From Streptomyces sp. NBC_01304 (lineage in GTDB: Bacteria > Actinomycetota > Actinomycetes > Streptomycetales > Streptomycetaceae), in NCBI RefSeq assembly GCF_035975855.1, contig NZ_CP109055.1:10044001-10108000 (forward strand): 64,000 bases of DNA, read 5' to 3'. The notes beneath the pieces were generated by a model that was not told where the DNA came from, made no database searches, and saw only the letters and a program-made list of their open reading frames with translations. The position numbers and the translations under genes were made by a program. This document shows, in pieces, positions 36,420-45,374 of the stretch. Position 1 is the stretch's first letter; the number at the start of each line of letters is the position of its first letter.

Positions 36420-36857
36420 TCAGTAGCCGCGACCGCCGGGGTGCTGGCGGTAGTACGGGTCCTCGTAGGGCGCGGGCGCCGGTTGCGGACGGGGCGCCGC
36501 GGGGCGCATCGCCTCGTATCCGGTGCCGACGGGCCGCTGGGGCTGGGCGCCCGGGTAGCCGCGCGGGCCGGCCGTCTGCTGCTGGGGGATGTACGGCGCG
36601 GGGGCGTGCTGCAGCGGACTGGGCTGCGGGGCCGACGCATAGCCGTACGCGGGCTGGGGTGAGGGTGCGGCCGGCAGGGCGGGCAGCGCTGCCGGAAGCG
36701 CGGGCAGGTAGCTGCCCGAGTCGTACGCGGAAGGGACCCGGATCGGAGCGATCTGCGGAGTGCCACGTTCGGCGACGAGCGAGTCGTAGATCGGAGTGTC
36801 CGGGAAGGACGGCGCGGAGTAGTAACCGCTGCCGTAGGTGGCGCGGGGGGAGGTCAT
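36420..36857 (-). CDS. DUF6643 family protein
   Basis: 145 aa from ATG 36857. Starts M-T-S-P-R-A-T-Y-G-S-G-Y-Y-S-A-P and contains P-D-T-P-I-Y-D-S-L-V-A-E-R-G-T-P-Q-I-A-P-I-R-V-P, then a Pro/Gln/Ala/Tyr-rich disordered tail. The conserved N-terminal 40 residues are the Streptomyces DUF6643 hallmark. Good GGGGGGAGG ribosome binding site. Probably soluble and intrinsically disordered; function unknown. Divergent from the TerD gene. Confidence 0.85.
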   Translation of the reverse strand: MTSPRATYGSGYYSAPSFPDTPIYDSLVAERGTPQIAPIRVPSAYDSGSYLPALPAALPALPAAPSPQPAYGYASAPQPSPLQHAPAPYIPQQQTAGPRGYPGAQPQRPVGTGYEAMRPAAPRPQPAPAPYEDPYYRQHPGGRGY

Positions 36858-37152
36858 GGCACATAAGTTAAGCCCACGATGTGCCTGTTGGGGAGACCGA
36901 TAAGAGGGTTGTTTTCCGTGTCGGGCGTGACGGCGGATCACCAATACGAGCGAACTGGGCGAAAATCGGTCGCCTGACGGCGCTTTGATCGTGTAAAGAC
37001 TCCGTTTCCATGTGGCTGACCAGTGATCCTTACGCTCCGCGTTGGGCGTCCGGTGATCGGTCGTGCACCGTCCGGCGGGGGTGGAGAATGGGTGGGCCAG
37101 GTACAAATCGAGGGGCCCTTCTCGACCCGACGACGCGCTAATGGGGGCGGAC
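36858..37152. other. Divergent promoter region, no gene seen
   Basis: About 295 nt between DUF6643 and the TerD protein. It is richer in A/T than its surroundings (for example TTAACTTATGTGCC read toward DUF6643), so it probably holds both promoters. No hairpin or ORF that I would support. Confidence 0.5.
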
Positions 37153-38406
37153 ATGTCAATGCCCAAAGGATCGAATGTTCCGGTGCCCGCGCCGGCCGTG
37201 CGGATCGAAATCGGTTGGCAGTCGGGCCCCGGGGTGCCGGACGCCGACGCCTCGGCGCTGCTGCTGGCCGCGGGAAAGGTGCGCAGCGACGCGGACTTCG
37301 TCTTCTACAACCAGCCCGCGCACGCCTCGGGCGCGGTCCGCTACGAGGGCAAGCAGCCCGCGAACGGCCAGGTGACCGACGCGGTCTCGGTCGACCTCAC
37401 GCGCGTGGAGGACGGCATCGAGACCGTGGTCCTCGCCGCCTCCGCGGACGGCGGGACCTTCGGACAGATCCCAGGCCTGCACATCCGTGTCCTCGACGCG
37501 GGCAGCGGCGCCGAACTCGCCCGCTACGACAGCGGGGACGCCACGTCCGAGACCGCCTTCGTGCTCGGCGAGCTCTACCGCAGGCAGGGCGCCTGGAAGT
37601 TCCGCGCCGTCGGCCAGGGCTACAGCAGCGGTCTCGCCGGCCTCGCCACCGATTTCGGCATCAGCGTGGACGAGCCGCAGGAGGCGCCCGCGCCCCCGCC
37701 GCCCGTGGCGCAGGCCCCGGCGCCCGTGCCGCCCCCGCCGTCCGCCCCGCCCGCTTCCACCGGACCGGTCCGGTTGACCAAGGTGACGCTCACCAAGCAG
37801 TCCCCGACCGTCTCGCTGAGCAAGCAGGGCGGCACCGGCGGTGCCATGCGCGTCAACCTGAACTGGCAGATCCACAAGCAGTTCAAGGGCTGGGGCGCCA
37901 AGCTGGGCCGGGCCGTGGCCGTGCACGCGGACCTCGACCTCGACCTGGGCGCCCTCTTCGAACTCGCCGACGGCCGCAAGGGAGTCGTCCAGGCCCTCGG
38001 CAACACCTTCGGCGCCCTGCACCAGCCGCCCTACATTCACCTGGACGGCGACGACCGCACCGGCGCGGTCGAGAGCGGCGAGAACCTCACCATCAACCTC
38101 GACCACAAGAACGACTTCAAGCGCATCCTCATCTTCGTCACCATCTATGAGGGCGCCCGCAGCTTCGCCGACCTCAACGCGACGGTGACGCTGACGCCGC
38201 AGAACGGTGCTCCGGTCGAGTTTCACCTGGATGAGTGCACGGTGCCGTCAACGGTGTGCGCGCTCGCCCTGCTCACCAACGAGGGCGGCGACCTCGTCGT
38301 CCGCCGCGAGGCCCGCTATCTGGTCCCCGAGCGCGGCATCAGCATGCAGCGCACCCTCGACTACGCCTATGGCTGGGGCATGGACTGGACGCCCGGCAGG
38401 AAGTGA
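37153..38406 (+). CDS. TerD-family protein with two TerD domains
   Basis: 417 aa from ATG 37153; ATG 37141 and 37159 are alternatives, and 37159 has the best spaced GGGGGCGG. First TerD domain at about 1-175 ([10 protein letters not shown]-/[19 protein letters not shown]). A Pro-rich linker (about 175-215) leads to a second TerD-like domain ending Y-A-Y-G-W-G-M-D-W. TerD domains bind Ca2+ and act in tellurite, stress or phage-linked membrane complexes. No other ter genes are adjacent. Confidence 0.87.
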   Translation: MSMPKGSNVPVPAPAVRIEIGWQSGPGVPDADASALLLAAGKVRSDADFVFYNQPAHASGAVRYEGKQPANGQVTDAVSVDLTRVEDGIETVVLAASADGGTFGQIPGLHIRVLDAGSGAELARYDSGDATSETAFVLGELYRRQGAWKFRAVGQGYSSGLAGLATDFGISVDEPQEAPAPPPPVAQAPAPVPPPPSAPPASTGPVRLTKVTLTKQSPTVSLSKQGGTGGAMRVNLNWQIHKQFKGWGAKLGRAVAVHADLDLDLGALFELADGRKGVVQALGNTFGALHQPPYIHLDGDDRTGAVESGENLTINLDHKNDFKRILIFVTIYEGARSFADLNATVTLTPQNGAPVEFHLDECTVPSTVCALALLTNEGGDLVVRREARYLVPERGISMQRTLDYAYGWGMDWTPGRK

Positions 38407-38431
38407 GCCCCACCCACCGGGACCCCCTTCT

Positions 38432-39625
38432 CTACTGGTCGGGCGCGGCCCGCTCGGGCCGTGCGTACGTACGGCCCTTCCAGGCCGCGCCCCGCCCCCG
38501 GTAGTGCTGCACCGCAGAGTCCACCGTCATCAGCAGATAGAGCAGCGCGGTGCCGGGCAGCAGCGGCGCCAGCCACAGCGTCTGGCGGTAGTAGCGCAGC
38601 ATCGGGATGTACGTCGCCGTCATCACGCCCCACGCGAGACCCCCGGCCAGCGCCGCCGGCCCGTCACCGTCCAGCAGGCCCGCCACCAGCGCGAGCGGCG
38701 GCACCAGGTACACCAAGGCCAGCCCGGCGACCGTGCCGAGCAGCAGCAGCGGGCTGTGCAGCAGCTGCGCGTACGCACTGCGCGAGACCATCCGCCACAG
38801 GTCCCCCAGCCGCGGATAGGGCCGGACGCTGTCGACCCGCTCGGCAAGGCCCAGATAGATCCTCCCGCCGCTGCGCTTGACCGCGCGGGCCACCGCCACG
38901 TCGTCGATGACGGCATGCCGGACGGCGTCCGGGATCCCGGCACGCTCGGCCGCCTCCGTACGAAGGAGCACACAGCCGCCCGCGGCCGCCGCCGTCCGCG
39001 AGTTCTGCTTGGCCACCCAGCGGAAGGGATAGAGCTGCGCGAAGAAGTAGACGAACGCCGGAACCACCAGCTTCTCCCACACGCTCGCCGCCCGCAGCCG
39101 CGCCATCTGGGAGACCAGATCGAAGCCGCCGGCCCGGGCCGCGGCCATCAACTCCCGCAGGCTGTCCGGTTCATGAGAGATGTCCGCATCGGTCAGGAGC
39201 AGATACGCGAAGGGCCCGTCGGCGGCGTCGCGCGCACAGGCCATCCCGTGGCGGACCGCCCACAGCTTCCCGGTCCAGCCGGCCGGCGGCTCACCCGGCG
39301 AGGTCACCGTCAGCGGCAGCCCGCCGTAGCGGTCGGCGAGTTCACGCGCCAGCTTGCCCGTGCCGTCCGAACTCCCGTCGTCGACCAGGATGATCTCGGC
39401 CCGTCCCGGATAGTCCAGCGCGAGCAGCGACGGCAGGCTCACCGGAAGGACCTCGGCCTCGTCCCGTGCCGGCACGACGACACACACATCCGGCCAGTCC
39501 GCGCCGTCGGCCGGCTCCGGGCGCGGCGGCAGCCGCAGATCCGTCCGCCAGAAGAAGCCCTGGCCGAGCAGCAGCCACAGCCAGGCGGCCAGCGAGACGA
39601 CGGCGGTCCATGCAAGGGCGCTCAT
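38432..39625 (-). CDS. HpnB-like family 2 glycosyltransferase
   Basis: 397 aa from ATG 39625. An N-terminal helix is followed by a GT2 catalytic domain: V-V-V-P-A-R-D-E-A-E-V-L, L-V-D-D-G-S-S-D-G-T, D-A-D and D-D-V-A-V-A-R. Three C-terminal membrane helices follow. The size and layout match HpnB, associated with hopanoid loci, but no squalene-hopene cyclase is nearby, so the acceptor is not known. Divergent from the racemase gene with 57 nt between. Confidence 0.82.
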   Translation of the reverse strand: MSALAWTAVVSLAAWLWLLLGQGFFWRTDLRLPPRPEPADGADWPDVCVVVPARDEAEVLPVSLPSLLALDYPGRAEIILVDDGSSDGTGKLARELADRYGGLPLTVTSPGEPPAGWTGKLWAVRHGMACARDAADGPFAYLLLTDADISHEPDSLRELMAAARAGGFDLVSQMARLRAASVWEKLVVPAFVYFFAQLYPFRWVAKQNSRTAAAAGGCVLLRTEAAERAGIPDAVRHAVIDDVAVARAVKRSGGRIYLGLAERVDSVRPYPRLGDLWRMVSRSAYAQLLHSPLLLLGTVAGLALVYLVPPLALVAGLLDGDGPAALAGGLAWGVMTATYIPMLRYYRQTLWLAPLLPGTALLYLLMTVDSAVQHYRGRGAAWKGRTYARPERAAPDQ

Positions 39626-39682
39626 TGCAGGAGTGTGCCCCACGGGGCAAGGCCCATAAGGCCCATCGTCTATGGTGACCGG

Positions 39683-40468
39683 GTGAAGATCGCGCTCATG
39701 GACTCCGGTATCGGACTGCTTCCGGCGGCCGCCGCGGTACGCCGCCTGCGGCCCGACGCCGATCTTGTCGTCTCCAACGACCCCGACGGAATGCCCTGGG
39801 GTCCGCGTACGCCCGAAGACCTCACCCGGCGCGCTCTCGCCGTGGCCGAAGCCGCGGCCGCCCACCACCCGCAGGCGCTGATCGTGGGCTGCAACACCGC
39901 CTCCGTGCACGCCCTGCCCGCGCTGCGTGCCCGCCTGGAACCCGAGATTCCCGTCATCGGCACCGTGCCCGCGATCAAGCCGGCCGCCGCGGGCGGCGGT
40001 CCGGTCGCGATCTGGGCCACGCCCGCCACCACCGGAAGCCCCTACCAGCGCGGTCTCATCGCGGACTTCGCCCAGGGCGTGCAGGTCACCGAGGTGCCCT
40101 GTCCCGGGCTCGCCGACGCCGTGGAGCAGGCCGACGAGGCGGCGATCGACCGGGCCGTCGCGGCCGCCGCCGCACTGACCCCGCCGGACGTAAGGGCCGT
40201 CGTCCTGGGCTGCACCCATTACGAACTGGTGGCGGAGCGTATTCGCGCCGCCGTACAGCAGCCGGACCTGCCGCCGCTCGTCCTGCACGGCAGCGCGGGC
40301 GCCGTCGCCGCCCAGGCACTGCGCCGCATCGGCGTCGCCCCCGACCCCGCGGCGGCACCCACCGGCCGGCTCACCGTGCTGCTCAGCGGCCGCGAAGGCA
40401 CCCTGCCCGAGGCCGCCCTGAACTACGCCGAAGGCCGCCTGCTCGCCGCCGTCAGCCCGACCCGCTGA
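39683..40468 (+). CDS. Asp/Glu racemase-family protein
   Basis: 261 aa from GTG 39683. Catalytic cysteines are in V-G-C-N-T-A-S and G-C-T-H-Y-E, the two halves of the MurI-type active site. The substrate loop begins M-D-S-G-I-G-L-L. The first Cys segment and overall length fit MurI (D-glutamate supply for peptidoglycan), but the identity is weaker than canonical MurI, so a related amino-acid racemase is possible. Confidence 0.78.
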   Translation: MKIALMDSGIGLLPAAAAVRRLRPDADLVVSNDPDGMPWGPRTPEDLTRRALAVAEAAAAHHPQALIVGCNTASVHALPALRARLEPEIPVIGTVPAIKPAAAGGGPVAIWATPATTGSPYQRGLIADFAQGVQVTEVPCPGLADAVEQADEAAIDRAVAAAAALTPPDVRAVVLGCTHYELVAERIRAAVQQPDLPPLVLHGSAGAVAAQALRRIGVAPDPAAAPTGRLTVLLSGREGTLPEAALNYAEGRLLAAVSPTR

Positions 40469-40597
40469 GCGCCCCTGGCGCACGAGGCACCTCCGTGCGC
40501 CCTACTGCTCACCCCTGAGCGGCCAATCCGCGTCCCTTCCATGGTCACGCTCCGCGATCTGCTGCCTTCGGAGCGGAACACGAGTAGTTTGTTGCGC

Positions 40598-41152
40598 ATG
40601 AGGGACCACTCCCACCGTGAGCAGGGCACGGAGCCCCTGCCCGAGGTCTGGACCGGGCGCGCGACCAACCACTACCAGTGGCTGCTCGCGCTGATCGGCG
40701 CCGCCTGCATGGCGCTCGGCATCGAGCTCGCCGTCGACTCGCCCTGGACCTCGGGGCTCGCCCCCCTGCTCATGTCCGTGATCGGCTGCGTGGCCGCCGG
40801 ACTGCTGATGCTCTTCGGCACGCTCGCCTTCGTTCATGTGGCGGTGCGCGTCGACAAGGAGTGCCTCGAGGTGCGGTGCGGCCACATGGGTCTGCCGCGC
40901 CGCCGCATCCCCCTCTCCCATGTGGTCGGCGCCGACTTCGCGCCCCGGGTCACGCCCCAGCAGTGGGGCGGCTGGGGGTATCGCTGGCGGCCCGAGAAGG
41001 GCACCGCCGTCGTTGTGCGCCGCGGTGAGGGCGTGGTCCTGAGCCTCGGGGACGGCCGCAAGTTCACGGTGACCGTCGACGACGCGGAAGCGGCCGTACG
41101 CGTCATCCGCGGCCGCCTCGGAATCCACGCCGCGGGCGCCGCCGAAGCCTGA
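40598..41152 (+). CDS. Two-span membrane protein with PH-like domain
   Basis: 184 aa from ATG 40598. A short cytoplasmic lead is followed by two helices (L-L-A-L-I-G-A-A-C-M-A-L-G-I and M-S-V-I-G-C-V-A-A-G-L-L-M-L) and a soluble C-terminal domain of alternating beta strands with W-G-G-W-G-Y-R-W. The strand pattern resembles bacterial PH domains, but I do not name a family. Its 3' end overlaps the convergent O-antigen-ligase-like gene by 50 nt. Confidence 0.65.
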   Translation: MRDHSHREQGTEPLPEVWTGRATNHYQWLLALIGAACMALGIELAVDSPWTSGLAPLLMSVIGCVAAGLLMLFGTLAFVHVAVRVDKECLEVRCGHMGLPRRRIPLSHVVGADFAPRVTPQQWGGWGYRWRPEKGTAVVVRRGEGVVLSLGDGRKFTVTVDDAEAAVRVIRGRLGIHAAGAAEA

Positions 41153-42263
41153 GCCCGGCCGATCCTTCGGGCCCACCGCCACCGACGCGGCGAGGTCGGG
41201 AACGTACCGCCTCCGCATCCCCGGCCTGCGGGTCCCACTCGTCCCGCAGCGGGTGGGCCGTCGCGAGCCCCGCGAGGAGCCCGGCCCCGGCCGTGACCGG
41301 CGTGAAGCTGAGCGCGTTGCCGACCGAGGCCACGGCTGCCAGGGCGGTCAGCGCGGCGGCCGCCGTCAGCACGACCTGGGTGGAGCGGTGCGCCCGCCAC
41401 AGCGCGTACAGCATCCAGCCGAACACCGCGCCCAGCAGCAGCGTCCCGACGATGCCCTGCTCCGCGGCCTGCTGCAGCAGCGCCGAGTGCGGGCTGACGT
41501 CCCCGGGCGTCGTGCTCATCGGCGCCTGGCTCAGCTCGCCGAATCTGCCCGGTCCCGTGCCGAAGACCGGATCGCTCTTGGCCAGGGCGAGCGCGTCCTG
41601 CCACTGCAGGACGCGCTGCTGGGTGAGCGGGCCCTCCAGCGCCGTCGCGAGCCCCTCCGGCAGAGCGGCTTCCGCGATCGCCCAGCACAGGCTCGTCACC
41701 AGCGCCGTCGCGCACGCGAGGCCCGCCAGACCGAGCGTGCGGTGCCGCATCCGGGCCGCCGCGAGCGAGCACAGCAGCACCCCGGCGCAGGCCACGAGCC
41801 CGGTCGTCGAACCGAGGGCCGCCGCGGTCGCCGCGATGCCGGCCGCGAGCAGCCGCAGCGCCAGCCGCGCGGCGGGCTGCTCGGTGGCCCAGGCGCCGCA
41901 GCAGGCCGCACCCGTGGCCAGGACGAGCAGTGCGGTGGCGGCGCCCGCGTGGCCCAGCGGAGCGGAGGCGGCAGCGCCGGGCACACCCCGCGAAGCGTCG
42001 GAGGCCACCGCGAGGCTCAGGCCCGCGAGCGCGGCGGCGGCGCACGCGGCGGCCGGTAACAGGGCCCCGCAGATACGGCCGCCCGCATACCCGGCCGCGA
42101 CGGCGAGCACCGCGAGCAGCACCCCTTCGGGCCGCCCGTCCTGGGCCGCCGCGGTGATCAACGCCCATACGGCGCACGCCCCGAGCACGGCGACGCCCGC
42201 CCCGTCCGACACGTTGCGCCGCTCCCGCTTGCGCGCCCCCGGCGGAGCGGCAGCACTCGCCAT
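41103..42263 (-). CDS. O-antigen-ligase/Wzy-like membrane protein
   Basis: 386 aa from ATG 42263 (the frame extends upstream in low-complexity sequence). About ten membrane helices. The loop between helices carries T-P-G-D-V-S-P-H-S-A-L-L-Q-Q-A-A-E-Q-G-I-V-G, the Wzy_C/O-antigen-ligase signature with its His. Likely transfers or polymerises surface polysaccharide in the membrane. No adjacent glycan cluster. Its end overlaps the PH-like gene. Confidence 0.75.
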   Translation of the reverse strand: MASAAAPPGARKRERRNVSDGAGVAVLGACAVWALITAAAQDGRPEGVLLAVLAVAAGYAGGRICGALLPAAACAAAALAGLSLAVASDASRGVPGAAASAPLGHAGAATALLVLATGAACCGAWATEQPAARLALRLLAAGIAATAAALGSTTGLVACAGVLLCSLAAARMRHRTLGLAGLACATALVTSLCWAIAEAALPEGLATALEGPLTQQRVLQWQDALALAKSDPVFGTGPGRFGELSQAPMSTTPGDVSPHSALLQQAAEQGIVGTLLLGAVFGWMLYALWRAHRSTQVVLTAAAALTALAAVASVGNALSFTPVTAGAGLLAGLATAHPLRDEWDPQAGDAEAVRSRPRRVGGGGPEGSAGLRLRRRPRRGFRGGRG

Positions 42264-42538
42264 CCCTTGGCCCCCCGTCGCCCCCGGAACATGACGGGCC
42301 CTGGACGCCGAAGGCCGGTGCGCAACCGGTGCGGGCGGGCAGGGACTGGGGCTCACCGTAGCCGCTGGAGTGGGGAGTTGGGCATGTGTTGCACAGGAAC
42401 GGTTCGGCGGTGGACGGGCCGGCTGCGGGCGGCATCGGTATATCGGCATAACGGTTTGCCGTCATGTCGTCCCGCGTGGCCGACCACCGGACCGGGCTGA
42501 CAGTGCCACGCCGTAAACTCCGCGAGGTGACAGCCACC

Positions 42539-44179
42539 ATGACCTCGACGAACGAGCCGCAGCAGCCCGAGACCGGCGACCGCGGCAGCGCGCGGCTGCG
42601 CCGGCTGATCCCGGCTGCCGCGGCGGTGCTCGCCGGAGTGCTGCTGTACCTCAGCTTCCCGCCGCGCCCGCTGTGGTGGCTCGCGGTGCCCGCCCTGGCG
42701 CTGCTCGGCTGGGTCCTGCGGGGCCGTGCCGCCAAGGCCGGGTTCGGGCTCGGCTTCCTGTTCGGGCTCGGCTTTCTGGTGCCGCTGCTCGCGTGGACCG
42801 GTGAGGACGTCGGGCCGGTGCCGTGGCTGGCGCTCGCCGTGACGGAGGCCGTGTTCGTCGGTCTGACCTGTGTGGGCATCGCGCTGGTGACGCGGCTGCC
42901 GCTGTCGCCGCTCTGGCCGCTGTGGGCTTCGGGCGTGTGGATCGTGGGGGAGGCGGTGCGGGCGCGCTTCCCGTTCAGCGGGTTCCCCTGGGGCAAGGTC
43001 GCCTTCGGCCAGCCCGAGGGGGTGTTCCTGCCGCTCGCCGCGGTGGGCGGCACACCGCTGCTGAGCTTCGCCGTCGTTCTGTGCGGCTTCGGCCTGTGCG
43101 CCCTGGTGCTCCGGCTCGTCGAGGTGCGGCGGGTGCTCGAGCGGGGTGTCGCGGCGGCCGTCGCGCTGACCCTCGCCCCGGTCGCCGGCGCGCTGGCTGC
43201 GCTGTCGCTCATCCACACGGGGGCGGAGCAGGGCACGGCCACCGTCGCCGTGATCCAGGGCAATGTGCCGCGCATGGGCCTGGACTTCAACGCCCAGCGC
43301 CGCGCCGTCCTCGACTACCACGTACGCGAGACCAAGCGCCTGGCCAGGGAGATCATCGAAGGCAAGAAGAAGCAGCCCGACCTGGTGCTGTGGCCGGAGA
43401 ACTCCTCCGACATCGACCCGTACGCCAACTACGACGCGCGCGAGGTCATCGACGAGGCGGCCAGGGCCATCAAGGCGCCCATCTCGGTCGGCGCGGTCGT
43501 CACCGCCAAGGACGGCACCCCGCGCAACCGGCAGATCCTCTGGGACCCCGAGACCGGGCCCGGCGCCGTGTACGACAAGCGGCATCTGCAGCCGTTCGGC
43601 GAGTACATGCCCTACCGCGGCTTCTTCCGGCTCTTCAGCAAGGACGTCGACCGCGCGGGACGCTTCGTACCCGGCGACTCCCCGCGCGTGTTCGAGATGG
43701 CGGGCACCGGGGTCGGACCGGTCACCTGCTACGAGGCCGCGTTCGACGACGTGGTGCGCGACCAGGTGAAGGCGGGCGCGCAGATCCTGTCCGTGCCGAG
43801 CAACAACGCGACGTTCGGCCGCAGCCAGATGACCTACCAGCAGCTCGCCATGGACCGGGTGCGTGCCGTCGAGCACGGCCGCGCCGTCATGGTGCCCGTC
43901 ACCAGCGGCGTCAGCGCCGTGATCATGCCGGACGGGCGGATCGTGCAGGACACGAAGCTGTTCACGGCCGACAACCTCGTCGCCGAGGTGCCGCGCCGTA
44001 CGTCGCTGACCTTGGCGACGCGCCTCGGGGTGCTGCCGGAGATCCTGCTCGTGGCGATCGGCGCCGTGGGACTCGGCTGGGTGGCGGCCCGCGCGGTGCG
44101 CGCCCGGCGGTCGAAGGACGCGGAGAAGCCGACGGGCACCGAGGAGCCGAAGGGCGTGCAGGGGCAGAAGGGCGTGTAA
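42539..44179 (+). CDS. lnt: Apolipoprotein N-acyltransferase
   Basis: 546 aa from ATG 42539 with GAGGTGAC 7 nt upstream. About six N-terminal membrane helices are followed by a nitrilase-fold domain with the catalytic triad E287 (L-W-P-E-N-S-S), K347 (Y-D-K-R-H-L-Q) and C397 (V-T-C-Y-E-A-A). One more helix near the C-terminus anchors the active site outside. It N-acylates the diacylated Cys of mature lipoproteins. Streptomyces often carry two Lnt-like genes; this one has an intact triad. Confidence 0.93.
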   Translation: MTSTNEPQQPETGDRGSARLRRLIPAAAAVLAGVLLYLSFPPRPLWWLAVPALALLGWVLRGRAAKAGFGLGFLFGLGFLVPLLAWTGEDVGPVPWLALAVTEAVFVGLTCVGIALVTRLPLSPLWPLWASGVWIVGEAVRARFPFSGFPWGKVAFGQPEGVFLPLAAVGGTPLLSFAVVLCGFGLCALVLRLVEVRRVLERGVAAAVALTLAPVAGALAALSLIHTGAEQGTATVAVIQGNVPRMGLDFNAQRRAVLDYHVRETKRLAREIIEGKKKQPDLVLWPENSSDIDPYANYDAREVIDEAARAIKAPISVGAVVTAKDGTPRNRQILWDPETGPGAVYDKRHLQPFGEYMPYRGFFRLFSKDVDRAGRFVPGDSPRVFEMAGTGVGPVTCYEAAFDDVVRDQVKAGAQILSVPSNNATFGRSQMTYQQLAMDRVRAVEHGRAVMVPVTSGVSAVIMPDGRIVQDTKLFTADNLVAEVPRRTSLTLATRLGVLPEILLVAIGAVGLGWVAARAVRARRSKDAEKPTGTEEPKGVQGQKGV

Positions 44180-44225
44180 CAGCGGTATGCGCGGGCCGAG
44201 ATCGGCCGGCGGTTAGGGTCGGGGC

Positions 44226-44699
44226 ATGGCTACTCCTGACTGGATTCGCGACGTCCGTGCCCTCGCCGGCCACCAACTCATGGTGATGCCGGGCGTGACC
44301 GCCATCGTCTTCGACGACGAGGGAAGAGTGCTCCTCGGCCGACGGTCCGACACCGGTCTGTGGGCCGTGATCGGCGGGATCCCGGACCCCGGGGAGCAGC
44401 CCGCCGCGTGCGCGGTGCGCGAGGTGTACGAGGAGACGGCCGTACGCTGCGTCGTCGAGCGGGTCGTCCTGGTGCAGGCACTCGAACCGATGCGGTACCC
44501 CAACGGCGACGCCTGCCAGTTCATGGACACCACGCTGCGCTGCCGTGCCGTGGGCGGCGAGGCCAAGGTCAACGACGACGAGTCGCTCGAGGTCGGCTGG
44601 TTCGCGGTGGACGCGCTGCCGGACATGGGGGAGTTCGCCCTGCTGCGGATCAAGCAGGCCATGGGGGACGGGCCGACGTGGTTCGAGCCCATGCCCTAG
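44226..44699 (+). CDS. NUDIX hydrolase
   Basis: 157 aa. The Nudix box G-G-I-P-D-P-G-E-Q-P-A-A-C-A-V-R-E-V-Y-E-E-T-A-V keeps the catalytic R-E-x-x-E-E. Outside the box: L-L-G-R-R-S-D-T-G-L-W-A-V-I before and W-F-A-V-D after. Likely hydrolyses a nucleoside-diphosphate derivative; substrate not assignable. 46 nt after lnt on the same strand. Confidence 0.93.
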   Translation: MATPDWIRDVRALAGHQLMVMPGVTAIVFDDEGRVLLGRRSDTGLWAVIGGIPDPGEQPAACAVREVYEETAVRCVVERVVLVQALEPMRYPNGDACQFMDTTLRCRAVGGEAKVNDDESLEVGWFAVDALPDMGEFALLRIKQAMGDGPTWFEPMP

Positions 44700-44764
44700 G
44701 GGCTGCCTCAGCCACGTGGAGCTTGCCGCTGTCCGAGGTTCCTTCCGGACAATGCCCCGACCAG

Positions 44765-44789
44765 CCCGGACAGTTGGAGGCTGTCCGGG
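44765..44789. terminator. 9-bp stem hairpin after NUDIX gene
   Basis: CCCGGACAG and its exact complement CTGTCCGGG are separated by 7 nt, 66 nt after the NUDIX stop. Probably a terminator; the same CTGTCCGG core recurs just beyond it, so a protein-binding role cannot be excluded. Confidence 0.6.
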
Positions 44790-44907
44790 ACAGCCGGGAT
44801 TCGTTGCGCCGTCCCGCTGATGGCCAGGAGCATCTGCGGTGCCTTGCCGGCACACCGTCGGCTCGGCACGGCACGGCTCGTGGCCTCCTAGCGGAAGAGG
44901 AAGATCA

Positions 44908-45234
44908 ATGAACCGTCTCGCACGGCGCACCGCCATCGGCGCATCAAGTCTCGCTCTCCTCCTCGGCACACCGGTCGGCGCGGCTGTCGCCGCTCCGGGA
45001 GACGACGTATCGGTATCCGGCTGGAACGGAAAGTGCTACACCATCAGCCGCACCAGTACAGCCTTCACCGGCTGGTGCGACGGCAACGGACCGGAGCGCT
45101 ACGGCACCTACGTGATCTGTTCCGGAGGGGAGTACCACAGCACTTACACCAGGTGGTACGGCGACCGCAGGGGCGTGTACGCCGGCTGCCCCAGCGGACA
45201 GAGGCGCGTAGCGGACGGCTACGACCGCTACTGA
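44908..45234 (+). CDS. Small secreted cysteine-containing protein
   Basis: 108 aa from ATG 44908 (AGAGGAAGA upstream). Signal peptide: basic start, hydrophobic core S-L-A-L-L-L-G-T-P-V-G-A-A-V, cleavage after A-V-A-A. The mature part of about 80 residues has four Cys (K-C-Y, W-C-D, V-I-C-S and G-C-P), enough for two disulfides, and is rich in Tyr, Trp and Gly. I do not recognise a family. A strong terminator follows directly. Confidence 0.72.
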   Translation: MNRLARRTAIGASSLALLLGTPVGAAVAAPGDDVSVSGWNGKCYTISRTSTAFTGWCDGNGPERYGTYVICSGGEYHSTYTRWYGDRRGVYAGCPSGQRRVADGYDRY

Positions 45235-45238
45235 TCCA

Positions 45239-45272
45239 CAGTGCCCTGCCCCCTTTCTGGGGCAGGGCACTG
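45239..45272. terminator. 14-bp stem terminator
   Basis: CAGTGCCCTGCCCC and its perfect complement are separated by CTTTCT, starting 5 nt after the secreted-protein stop. The strongest simple terminator in the window. Confidence 0.88.
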
Positions 45273-45374
45273 TCGTTGGGCGCAGCCGCGTGGGCCGCGA
45301 CCAATGTCCGGTGGGAGAAGAAGTTATCCACAGGGCCGGCGGCGATGTCGGCGAGGTCGGTCATTCTGGTGGGC

